Part shown: positions 17,764 through 26,290 of the stretch, piece after piece
Layout: every line of letters begins with the position of its first letter
How positions within the stretch are numbered: position 1 is the first letter of the stretch
Assembly (NCBI RefSeq): GCF_000380335.1
Contig: NC_021149.1
Coordinates: 5,302,371-5,366,370 of the forward strand
Origin: Azotobacter vinelandii CA
Lineage (GTDB): Bacteria; Pseudomonadota; Gammaproteobacteria; Pseudomonadales; Pseudomonadaceae
DNA: 64,000 nucleotides
Direction: 5' to 3'
Made by a program: the position numbers and the translations under genes
The notes under the pieces: generated by a model
Told to the model about the DNA's origin: nothing
What the model saw: only the letters and a program-made list of their open reading frames with translations
Databases searched by the model: none

Positions 17764-20742
17764 TCATTTCCGAAACACACTCCCACTGTCCAGCCAGTAC
17801 TGCGACTCGCCCAGCCCGGCATCGGGCAGGGTATTGAGCTTCAGCCGCACATGCGCCCGACTCACCGCCCCGTTGTCCGACTCCACCCCGAGCAGTTCGA
17901 AACGCTCGCTGCCCTCGGCCGGGTTGCGCGACGGCCTGATCCCCAGGCGCACCTTGAGCACCAGCCCCTTGGACGCCATCTCCTCGCGCAGCCGCGGATT
18001 CTCGATGGCGAGAATGTACAGCGGCGCCGCCGACCAGCGCTCGCAGGCCAGTTGGCGAAAGCCCAGACGCATGGTCCCGCGCATGTCGAAGGGGGTGTCC
18101 GGCAGGCGGTAGTCGGGATCGTCCAGATCGATGTCGCGGTAGTAGACGTTGCTGTCCTTGAGGACGTTGTTGTTGTCGATCAGCCCCAGGTTCCTGAGCG
18201 TCGAGTAGGAGCGGAAGGACGCCACGCGGAAGTAGAAGTTCGGCAGGCGCAGGCCGCGGCTCAGCAGGCAGAGCATGGCGCCGACCGCCGCGGTGGTCTT
18301 CGGGTCCTCGATGCGGTCGAGCTTGTTGAAGGGGTACCAGCCGCCGGTACGGTACTGGTTGAGCGACAGGATGCGCCCTGGCGGCAGCGGCAGCAGCTCG
18401 CGGAACAGCGCCTGCACGCCGGGCAGGCAGGAGGGCCGGCCGGTGAGCAGGAGCACGTCGCAGGGGTAGGCGTTGACCACCTCGCAGAGCGCCTGGATGG
18501 TCTTGCCGATGCTCATGCGGTCGCCGATGAAGGCCTCGTGGATGCGCCGCAGGCTGACGTCCAGCGGGGTGGCGAGGATGTCGAAGGGCGCCGCCTCGTT
18601 GCCCAACTGGCGGCGCACGGCGCCGGCGACGTAGTCGAGCACGTCCGCCGTGGGCGTCTCGCCGAGCAGTTCGCCGAAGGTGGCGCTGACCCGGCTGCCC
18701 GGCTCCAGCGGATCGTACTGTTCGTAGGCCTTGAGCAGGCGCAGGCCGATCGGGCCGAACACCTGCAGGCTGAGCTGCTGGCGCAGCACGGCCTCCTGCA
18801 CGGCCAGCGGTTCGCTGCCGATCAGCCGCGAGAGCAACGCCTCGGGCACCGCGATGCCGGCGTGCGACAGCGCTTCGCGCAGCGCCGGCAGGACGAACTG
18901 GCGGATCACGTCGAGCAGGATGTCGTCGCCGGCGACCTTGAAGCCGTCGCGGAAGCGTTGTTCCGGACAGATGTAGACGTTACCACCGACGCCGTCGTCG
19001 AGGCGGTATTCGGTGATCACCAGGTCGGTGGTGCCGCCGCCGATATCGATCGAGGCGATGGTCAGGCGGTCCCGTTTCGGCTGGTCCGGCCGCGCCATGG
19101 CGGCGAAGAACTCCTCCGAGCGGCCGGCGAAGTTGTTCTGCGTCTCGTTGAACAGGTAGACCACCTGGCCGCAGGTGGCCTCGTCCCACTGCACATGGAC
19201 CTCGGGGAACCAGGGCCAGGCGCTTTGCCGGCTCTGCGGGTCCTTGAGGTCGACGGGGTCGTCCTCGGGGTGCCAGCCGAGGCTTTTCCAGACCAGGCCG
19301 ATGGCCTGCTCCATGCATTTGGCGAAGATCTCGCGCTCCGGCTTGGGCATCGACGGCGGCACGGTGAGGATGATCGAGCGCAGGTGGCGCGGTACCCGCG
19401 AGTGGCTCATGCGCAGGCGCTGCGAGGGGCTGTTGATCTGCATCAGCGCCTGGCCGAGGACCTCGGAAAGCATGAAGGTCATCAGCGAGCTGCGCGAATA
19501 GTGCGGGTGGAACACCGGCATGCGTTCGTCGAAGGGCAGCGTGTAGAGCGCCTGGCCCTTCTCGTTGATCAGCCCGGCGACCGGCGCGGCGGTGGCGTGC
19601 GGTTCGCTCTCGGTGCGCAGCGCGGCGCAGTTGAAGCGCCAGCCCGGCTCGTAGCTGTCCTCGTCCCACAGATAGCGCTTGGGACTCGACAGCCCGGTCG
19701 AGCCCTCGGTGCCGCGCCGGCGGCCGGCCAGGCGCCCGGCCTCGCGGCCGACGCGGGCGATGGTCGGCCAGAGGAAGGCCTCGCGGCGGCCGCTCTGCAC
19801 CGAGAAGTGGTCCTTGCCGAACATCGCCTGGGCGAATTCGACGCGGCTCTCGAAGGGCTCGGGGTAGACGTGTTCGGGCCGGGTCAGGTCGCGCAGTTCC
19901 AGTTCGTAGCGCTTGCTCAGGCCGTCGTTCTCCTGCGGATGGTCCTCGATCAGGATGCCGCAGGTGCGCGAGTTGCCGACGTCCAACACCATGTCCACCG
20001 GGATCGCCTTGTGCACGTCGCTGTCGCGGTTGGACACCACCTTGAGTTCCGGCACCGGCAGGTAGCTGCCGAGGATATGCAGCAGGTTGAGGTAGTGCGC
20101 CTGGTGCTGGAGCTGCTCGCACTCGACCTGGATGTCGTCGGGCTGCATGCGCAGCGGCGGCAGCCGCGCCTGTTCGCTGAACACCTCGCGCAGCCAGCCG
20201 TCGATCCAGCCGAGGTCGAGGAACCAGCCCATCTCGTCGGCCCGGTGGGCCAGGGCGAAACTGGCGCCGGCGCGGACGTCCTCGCGGGTCGGCGCCAGGT
20301 AGGCGGTGGCCTCGTGGCTGTCGAAGACCTTGGTGTCGAAGGCGACGGTGACGCGATGGGTGTTGCCGTCCGGGTCCTCGCCCTCGGCGAGTTCGACGAT
20401 GCGCACCCGCGACCAGTTGCTCGGACCGTCGTCGAAGCGCCGCGGCGGGCTGCAGCGGAAGAACGGCAGGGGCAGCCAGATCCCCTTGAGCAGGCGCAGC
20501 GAATCCTCGGGCGCCACGCTGAAGGCGGGCGTCACCGCCCTGCCCGGCTCGGCCGGATGATGGAAGGTGCTGTTGCGCGGGTCGAACAGCAGGCGCACCA
20601 GCGGGCCGTCGCTGCGCGGCCGGACGAACTCGCCGGCCGGCTCGCGGCGCAATTCCAGTCTGACGGCGAAATCCAGGAACTGGATGCCGCTGCCCATGAT
20701 CAGGGTGATCCTGTCTTCGTAGTCGGTCTTTTCCGGAAACAT
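17764..20742 (-). CDS. srfB: SrfB-family protein (actin/Hsp70-like fold predicted)
   Basis: 992 residues from the ATG at 20742 (MFPEKTDYEDRI), 16 bases after srfA; upstream in-frame codons overlap srfA and look non-coding. SrfB proteins are about 1000 residues and annotated as putative virulence factors. Visible nucleotide-site motifs of the actin/Hsp70/sugar-kinase superfamily are phosphate-1 VLDVGNSRTCGILIED at about 250, phosphate-2 SIDIGGGTTDLVIT at about 564 and an adenosine-type LLLTGRPSCLPG at about 762. An ATP-dependent chaperone- or filament-like role is therefore inferred. It is the second gene of the cluster, upstream of repeat island B. Confidence 0.88.
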   Translation of the reverse strand: MFPEKTDYEDRITLIMGSGIQFLDFAVRLELRREPAGEFVRPRSDGPLVRLLFDPRNSTFHHPAEPGRAVTPAFSVAPEDSLRLLKGIWLPLPFFRCSPPRRFDDGPSNWSRVRIVELAEGEDPDGNTHRVTVAFDTKVFDSHEATAYLAPTREDVRAGASFALAHRADEMGWFLDLGWIDGWLREVFSEQARLPPLRMQPDDIQVECEQLQHQAHYLNLLHILGSYLPVPELKVVSNRDSDVHKAIPVDMVLDVGNSRTCGILIEDHPQENDGLSKRYELELRDLTRPEHVYPEPFESRVEFAQAMFGKDHFSVQSGRREAFLWPTIARVGREAGRLAGRRRGTEGSTGLSSPKRYLWDEDSYEPGWRFNCAALRTESEPHATAAPVAGLINEKGQALYTLPFDERMPVFHPHYSRSSLMTFMLSEVLGQALMQINSPSQRLRMSHSRVPRHLRSIILTVPPSMPKPEREIFAKCMEQAIGLVWKSLGWHPEDDPVDLKDPQSRQSAWPWFPEVHVQWDEATCGQVVYLFNETQNNFAGRSEEFFAAMARPDQPKRDRLTIASIDIGGGTTDLVITEYRLDDGVGGNVYICPEQRFRDGFKVAGDDILLDVIRQFVLPALREALSHAGIAVPEALLSRLIGSEPLAVQEAVLRQQLSLQVFGPIGLRLLKAYEQYDPLEPGSRVSATFGELLGETPTADVLDYVAGAVRRQLGNEAAPFDILATPLDVSLRRIHEAFIGDRMSIGKTIQALCEVVNAYPCDVLLLTGRPSCLPGVQALFRELLPLPPGRILSLNQYRTGGWYPFNKLDRIEDPKTTAAVGAMLCLLSRGLRLPNFYFRVASFRSYSTLRNLGLIDNNNVLKDSNVYYRDIDLDDPDYRLPDTPFDMRGTMRLGFRQLACERWSAAPLYILAIENPRLREEMASKGLVLKVRLGIRPSRNPAEGSERFELLGVESDNGAVSRAHVRLKLNTLPDAGLGESQYWLDSGSVFRK

Positions 20743-20758
20743 GCTGCCTGTGCTCGCC

Positions 20759-22228
20759 TCAGTTGCCGCCCTGGCGGATCGACATGGGGAATTCCTGGTC
20801 GCCGTAGCGGCCGGTACAGTCGGCCGCGCTGCGCGCATCCGGCTTGCAGGTCACTTCCGGCATGCGGTAGTGGCTGCCGTCGCTGCAGGTCGCCTGGCCC
20901 TGGCTGGCGATCGCCAGGCTGCCGCCCTGCACGGTCGCGTTCACCGGGCCCGCGCAGCGCACACCGTCGTCACGGCGGATGCTGACCTGGCCCTTGCCGT
21001 CCTTGAAGTCGTAACCCAGCTGCAGCGGCTTGCCGGTCTTGGCGTCCTGGATGCCGGCGCCGGCCCGCCAGTTGCCGTCGAGGAAACGGGTCGAACCGCT
21101 CTTCAGCGCCTCGGGCGGAATGCTCATGGGCTTGGCGCCTTGCTGTTCCCCGGCTCCTTTTTCCTGCTCCTGCGCGGCCTTCGGGTCTTGCGCCGGCTTT
21201 TCCTCGTTGAGTTGCGGCGGAACCGGCGGCTTCTGTTGTGCGTCTTCGGGCGTCGCCTCCGGCTCCTTCTCTCCGTCCCCGGCGGACGGTTGCCGGTCCT
21301 GCGTCGCCTCTTCGGCCGCGGGGTCAACCGCCGCGGCTTCGCCCGCTTCGGATTCGCTCGCCGATCCCTCTTCGAGCGGCACTTCCTCGACAGTCATTTC
21401 GCCGTCCGGTACCGGCACGCTACCTTCTCCCTCGGTTCCGACGACACCGGCCGCGCCCGTCACGCCCACCACCTCCTCGCGCAGCCGGACCTCTTCCGCG
21501 ACCCTTTCCCTGGCCGGCAGGCCGGGCAGGTCGACATGCGACAGATCGAAGGGCAGTTCGACGGTCGGCGCGCAGGCGCGCATGAGGAACAGCAGCAACA
21601 GCAGGAGCAGCGGCAGGAGCAGCAGCCACAGCCAGCGCCGCCAGCGGGGTTTTTCCGCAACCGCGGCCGCGGCTGCCGCCGCAGGCGTCACGGGCGGCGG
21701 CAAGACGGTGTCCGCCACGGGGGCCGGGGCGGGCCTGGCGACCTGCAGGCAGGCGAGAGGATCGGGCGACTGGCCGTCCTGCTGCCGGGTGAAGCCCCAG
21801 AAGGTGACCACCGGCCGGCCGTCGACCAGATAGACATGGTCGGCATCGGGAAAATACAGGGCCTTTTCCAAGAGACGGCCGAAGACCTGCTTCTCCCGGT
21901 TCTGCACGTCGTCGCGCATGTTCTCGCCGGTGGCCCGCAACCGGGCCTGCATCGCCTCGAGCCGGGCACGGGCCTGGATGCGCTCTTCCGCGGTGGCCGC
22001 CGACCAGGGCACTACGTCGCCCTCGAACGGCGCGTACCAGTCGATGCGGTCCCCCGCCTCGTTGGATTGCGGGATGGCCAGGCAATCGGCCGCCTCGCGC
22101 TGCATCTTCAGGCGGATGGCCTCGCGCAACTGCAGCGCCACGCCGTGCACCGGCTGGCCATCGACGCCGAGCGCCCTGAATTCCCGCAGCGTTCCGGTAC
22201 GAAGCAATGCACCCGGCATCCTGGTCAT
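20759..22228 (-). CDS. srfA: SrfA-family membrane-anchored protein
   Basis: 489 residues. The N-terminal domain ends in VYLVDGRPVVTFWGF at about 130-145. A linker precedes a poly-Leu transmembrane segment at about 194-218 (RWLWLLLLPLLLLLLLFLM). Next come a long acidic Glu/Pro/Ala linker and a C-terminal domain of about 110 residues with three or four Cys (GVRCAGPVNATVQGG..., ATCSDGSHYRMPEVTCKPDARSAADC). That C-terminal domain is probably periplasmic and disulfide-bonded. Position directly before srfB and this layout support SrfA. The ATG at 22228 has GGAG five bases upstream; a second ATG lies three codons in. It is the first gene of the minus-strand cluster. Confidence 0.82.
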   Translation of the reverse strand: MTRMPGALLRTGTLREFRALGVDGQPVHGVALQLREAIRLKMQREAADCLAIPQSNEAGDRIDWYAPFEGDVVPWSAATAEERIQARARLEAMQARLRATGENMRDDVQNREKQVFGRLLEKALYFPDADHVYLVDGRPVVTFWGFTRQQDGQSPDPLACLQVARPAPAPVADTVLPPPVTPAAAAAAAVAEKPRWRRWLWLLLLPLLLLLLLFLMRACAPTVELPFDLSHVDLPGLPARERVAEEVRLREEVVGVTGAAGVVGTEGEGSVPVPDGEMTVEEVPLEEGSASESEAGEAAAVDPAAEEATQDRQPSAGDGEKEPEATPEDAQQKPPVPPQLNEEKPAQDPKAAQEQEKGAGEQQGAKPMSIPPEALKSGSTRFLDGNWRAGAGIQDAKTGKPLQLGYDFKDGKGQVSIRRDDGVRCAGPVNATVQGGSLAIASQGQATCSDGSHYRMPEVTCKPDARSAADCTGRYGDQEFPMSIRQGGN

Positions 22229-22960
22229 CCTTTCTCCCGGCCGGTCCAGTGGAGGTCCGGCCTTGCTGAACTATGTCGACACTCCGGCACGCAGGCGAAT
22301 CCCCCTGGCTCGTCCGCTCGCCACCGGCGAGTCGGACGATGCCGCCGCTGCGGCCCCGAGGAACCGGGCGAGCCCGCCGCCCGGAAAGCCTGCGGCGCGG
22401 CTCATTCTCGCCCGGTCGCCGCTTCGGAAGCAAACCCCCACCCGTCCCCGCCGGGACTGTCGGACAGCGGGGCGAAGCGGGAGTTGCGCGGCGACAGCGC
22501 CGGCCCCGGATCGTGAAGGAGCGGGCACCCATGGCGGGCGTTCCCGTCGAGGCGGAAGAAAACCTGCAGCGGAAAAAGATATCGGCCAAGGGGAACACGC
22601 CCCGGCGGGTCCCGACCGGCAACCATCGACCACGTCCATATTCAGGTGCCTGCGCCAGTACGGCGCGATTCCGAGGATTTGCCGAACCCGGACGGAACGA
22701 CTCGTCGCACGGGGCGGATAGTGCTCCTCTTCCTTTCCAGATTCATTCCCGCTCTTCTTTCAGCGGGCAGAATTGCGGCGAGCGGGGGTATCTCTGTAAA
22801 TATTATTTAATTTTTATATATAAAAAAGACATTCAACAAATACGAAATAATAAATAAGTTTTTGTTTTTATTGAAAAATAAACGCCATAACGGCCCATTG
22901 TGACAGCTATCGATTTGATCTATATTTTATATATTAAGTTATATAGAATAGGGAATTTCC
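22229..22960. promoter_or_regulatory. Divergent intergenic region with AT-rich promoter segment
   Basis: Between srfA (leftwards) and the TonB receptor (rightwards). Bases 22229-22780 are GC-rich and show no gene I can support. From about 22795 to 22955 composition drops to strongly AT-rich, including the palindrome TTTTATATATAAAA near 22813 and runs of A and T. TTGATC at about 22915 followed by TATATAGAAT near 22940 is a possible promoter for the receptor. AGGGAA sits just before its ATG. I did not find a clear Fur box. The srf cluster promoter must also lie here but cannot be placed with confidence. Confidence 0.5.
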
Positions 22961-24967
22961 ATGCAGCACCCCGCATCTCGCCTGCCCCTTTTGGCGGGCG
23001 GCCTCTGTCTTTGCCTGAACGGTCTGTCCCAGGCCGATGACAATGTCTTCGAACTCGGCCAGATCTTCGTGCTGGGCAGCCATGGCGACGCCAGCCGCCT
23101 CGACAACACGGACTCGGTGGACAGCCGGGACATGCGCCTGCACGACCGCGAAACCGTCGGCGAGGCGCTCAACCTGATTCCCGGGGTCAGTCTCAGCAAG
23201 ACCGGCGCTCGCAACGAGCAGATGGTCTACGTGCGTGGCTTCGATCTGCGCCAGGTGCCCGTCTTCATCGACGGCATCCCGGTGTACGTGCCCTACGACG
23301 GCTATCCCGATCTCGGCCGCTTCACCACCTTCGAACTATCCAGGATCGAGGTCTCCAAGGGCTTCAGCTCCATGACCTACGGCCCGAACACCCTGGGCGG
23401 GGCGATCAACCTGGTGACCCGGCGGCCGCAGGAGGAATTCGAAGGCGAGATCGGCACCGGTTTCAGCTTCACCGACCGAGCGGAGAACAACGGCGAATGG
23501 ACATACGCCAACTTCGGCACCCGGCAGGACAACTGGTGGGCGCAGATGGGTCTGTCCTACCTCAACGAGGATTATTTCCGCCTGCCCGGCAACTTTGACG
23601 ACGAACGCCTGGAGGATGGCGGGCGGCGCGGCAACAGCGACCGCAAGGACAAGAAGATCAACTTCAAGGTCGGCTTCACGCCCAACGACACCGACGAATA
23701 CGTGCTGGGCTACGTCAAGCAGGACGGCGAAAAGGGCAACCCCGCCTACGCCGGACACCTGGGCGGCAGCTACAACCGCTTCTGGCGCTGGCCCAAGTGG
23801 GACAAGACCAGCTACTACATCAACACGGTCACCGCTTTCGGCGATCACAAGGTCAAGGCCCGCCTCTACCACGACATCTACAAGAACGACCTGTACTCCT
23901 ACGACAACGACAGCTACAGCACGCAGAAAACCTCCCGGGCGTTTCGCAGCTACTACGACGACTACAGCACCGGTCTCAGCCTCGAGGACGAGTGGACCCT
24001 GGACGAAAACAACCAGTTGCGCCTGGCCTTCCACCACAAGCAGGACGTACACCGCGAGCACGACGCCGGCGAGCCCAAGCAGCGTTTCGAGGACGAAACC
24101 CAGTCCCTCGCCCTGGAGTACACCCGCAAGCTGACCGAACGTCTCACCCTGATCGCGGGTTTCTCCCATGACCGGCGCAACGGCCGCGAAGCCGAGACCT
24201 ACACCAGCGCCGCCGGCCTGTTCGAGGAGGAAGGCGGGCGCGAATCCACCAACAACGGCCAGCTCGGGCTGTTCTTCCAGGCCGACCCGCGGACCCTGTG
24301 GCGCTTCACCGTGGCGCGCAAGAGCCGCTTCCCGACCATGAAGGATCGCTACTCCTACCGTTTCGGCAGCGCCCTGCCCAACCCCGACCTGAAAACCGAG
24401 GAAGCCACCCATTTCGAGATCGGCTACAAGCGTGCCCTGAGCGACAGCCTGGAACTGGATCTGGCGCTGTTCCGCAGCCACGTGGACGACCTGCTGCAAT
24501 CGGTGCGCGTGGCCGGCAGCGCCTGCTCCAACCCGCCCTGCTCGCAGATGCAGAATGTCAGCGAGGCGCGCATGAACGGCGTGGAAGCCTCGCTGAACGG
24601 CAACCTGGGCGCCTGGGAAGTGAACTTCAACTACCTCTACCTCAACCGCCAGAACCGCTCCTCCGACGACTCCATACGGCTCACCGACACGCCCAAGCAC
24701 AAGGGCTTCCTCAGTATCGGCCGGTGGTTCGGCCCATGGCACCTGATGGCCAGCTCGGACGCTTCCTCCAGCCGCTACAGCTCCACCGACGGCACCCAGG
24801 AAGCTTCCGGATTCGTGGTCTTCAACCTGAAGGGCGGCTATCGCTTCGACAACGGCCTGCAACTGGACGCCAGCGTGCAGAACCTCACCGACCACGAGTA
24901 CGAATACAGCGAAGGCTATCCCGAACCGGGCCGCACCTTCGTCGTGCAGGCCAACCTGACTTTCTGA
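22961..24967 (+). CDS. TonB-dependent outer-membrane receptor
   Basis: 668 residues with a signal peptide (cleavage probably after LSQA). The plug domain is seen as VGEALNLIPGVSLSKTGARNEQMVYVRGFDLRQVPVFIDGIPV, then LSRIEVSKGFSSMTYGPNTLGGAINLVTRRP. A 22-strand type barrel follows with alternating aromatic residues, and the protein ends in Phe (VVQANLTF), as barrels recognised by the Bam machine do. The mature N-terminus DDNVFELGQIFVLG is a short TonB-box-like region. It transports a scarce ligand, usually a ferric siderophore, haem or other metal complex, across the outer membrane. It starts a three-gene plus-strand set with a solute-binding protein and a di-haem protein. Confidence 0.9.
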   Translation: MQHPASRLPLLAGGLCLCLNGLSQADDNVFELGQIFVLGSHGDASRLDNTDSVDSRDMRLHDRETVGEALNLIPGVSLSKTGARNEQMVYVRGFDLRQVPVFIDGIPVYVPYDGYPDLGRFTTFELSRIEVSKGFSSMTYGPNTLGGAINLVTRRPQEEFEGEIGTGFSFTDRAENNGEWTYANFGTRQDNWWAQMGLSYLNEDYFRLPGNFDDERLEDGGRRGNSDRKDKKINFKVGFTPNDTDEYVLGYVKQDGEKGNPAYAGHLGGSYNRFWRWPKWDKTSYYINTVTAFGDHKVKARLYHDIYKNDLYSYDNDSYSTQKTSRAFRSYYDDYSTGLSLEDEWTLDENNQLRLAFHHKQDVHREHDAGEPKQRFEDETQSLALEYTRKLTERLTLIAGFSHDRRNGREAETYTSAAGLFEEEGGRESTNNGQLGLFFQADPRTLWRFTVARKSRFPTMKDRYSYRFGSALPNPDLKTEEATHFEIGYKRALSDSLELDLALFRSHVDDLLQSVRVAGSACSNPPCSQMQNVSEARMNGVEASLNGNLGAWEVNFNYLYLNRQNRSSDDSIRLTDTPKHKGFLSIGRWFGPWHLMASSDASSSRYSSTDGTQEASGFVVFNLKGGYRFDNGLQLDASVQNLTDHEYEYSEGYPEPGRTFVVQANLTF

Positions 24968-24978
24968 CGGGGTCCATC

Positions 24979-26280
24979 ATGCTTTTTCCCGCCTCATTGA
25001 CCCGCCGCCGCCTGCTCGGCGGCGCGCTGCGACTCGGCCTGCTCTGCGCGGCGCCTCCCCTGTTGGCCGCCCCGCGCGAGCTGACGGTGCTCACCAGCTA
25101 CCCGGAAGCCCTGATGTCGCATTTCGAAGACGCCTTCGAACGGGCCCACCCCGACATCCGCCTCAACCTGCTATGGCGCGCCCCGAACGACGCCCTGGGC
25201 TATCTTTCGCAGCCGGATCAGGGCGGCGTGGACGTTTACTGGGCCGCGTCGCCGCGAACCTTCGAAAGCCTGCGCCAGGCCGGCGCTTGGCGGCCGATCG
25301 GAATAGATCGTACGGGACTGCCCGAACGTGTCGGCACCACCCGGCTGTCCGCCCCGGACGGCAGCTACCTGGCCACCGAGTTGGCCGGCTACGGTTTCGC
25401 CTTGGACCGCCGGGCCCTGGCCGAACTGGGCGTGGCTCCCCCGGCGGACTGGAGCGACCTGGCCGATCCGCGCCTGGCCGGGCGCATCGCCCTGCCGGTG
25501 CCCAGCGAAGTCGGCTTCGCCCCGGTGATGGTCGACATCGTCCTGCAGGCCTACGGCTGGGAGCGAGGCTGGGCCCTGTGGAACGAGATCGCCGGGCTGT
25601 CCTATCTGGTACACCGCGGCTCGACCTTCGTCAGCGACGAAGTGACCGGGCAACGGGCCGCGGTCGGCCTGTCCATCGACTTCTTCGTCACCGGCGCGAT
25701 CGCCGGCGGCGCGCCGCTGGAATTCGCCTACCCACGGCATGGCGGCCTGAACCCGGCCCACGTGGCCATCACCGCCGGCTCGAAACAGGTGGAAGCGGCG
25801 CAAACCTTCGTCGCTTTCCTGCTCTCGGAATCCGGCCAGCGCCTGCTGGCGCATCCGGATATCCACCGCCTGCCGGTGCGGGAATCGGTCTACCCGCAGT
25901 TGCCGGCCGGCTATCACGACCCGTTCCGGGCCGCGGCCGCCGGCGGCTACGACTACGACAACGATCTGGGCCGCGCGCGCCTGGGCGTGGTCAGCGCCCT
26001 GTTCGAGCAGATGCTGATACGCCAGCACGAGGAACAGCACGCGCTCTGGACCGCCATCCACCAGCGCGAGGCCCGCGACGGGCAGCGCCTGACGGCGATA
26101 CGCGAGCAGCTTTGCCAGCCGCTGATCGGCGAAAAGGAAGCCGGCGACCCGCAATTGCAGGCGTCCTTCCGCCGGGTCGAAGGCGACCGGACGGCCGCCA
26201 ACGAGATCGAGGCACGCTGGGGCGAACAGGCGCAGCAGCGCCGCCGGCAGGTCCGGCAGCAACTGGAGTCGCTGGGCTGA
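24979..26280 (+). CDS. Periplasmic ABC-type solute-binding protein (ferric-ion/polyamine-like fold)
   Basis: 433 residues from the ATG at 24979, 11 bases after the receptor stop. The N-terminus SLTRRRLLGGALRLGLLCAAPPLLAA has a twin-arginine-like RRR motif. The mature start ELTVLTSYPEALMSHFEDAFERAHPDI is typical of Fe(III)/spermidine-type binding proteins. Residues from about 330 on extend the family with a charged, helical tail. No permease or ATPase gene is adjacent, so it either works with a transporter encoded elsewhere or hands its ligand to another partner. Its place between a TonB receptor and a cytochrome suggests metal capture. Confidence 0.82.
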   Translation: MLFPASLTRRRLLGGALRLGLLCAAPPLLAAPRELTVLTSYPEALMSHFEDAFERAHPDIRLNLLWRAPNDALGYLSQPDQGGVDVYWAASPRTFESLRQAGAWRPIGIDRTGLPERVGTTRLSAPDGSYLATELAGYGFALDRRALAELGVAPPADWSDLADPRLAGRIALPVPSEVGFAPVMVDIVLQAYGWERGWALWNEIAGLSYLVHRGSTFVSDEVTGQRAAVGLSIDFFVTGAIAGGAPLEFAYPRHGGLNPAHVAITAGSKQVEAAQTFVAFLLSESGQRLLAHPDIHRLPVRESVYPQLPAGYHDPFRAAAAGGYDYDNDLGRARLGVVSALFEQMLIRQHEEQHALWTAIHQREARDGQRLTAIREQLCQPLIGEKEAGDPQLQASFRRVEGDRTAANEIEARWGEQAQQRRRQVRQQLESLG

Positions 26281-26290
26281 CGGATACGTG

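Noticed and set aside
22273..22857. 194-codon plus-strand frame upstream of the TonB receptor
   Set aside because: It is rich in Arg and Pro from GC-biased non-coding DNA, then runs into the AT-rich promoter segment; no ribosome site or family match.
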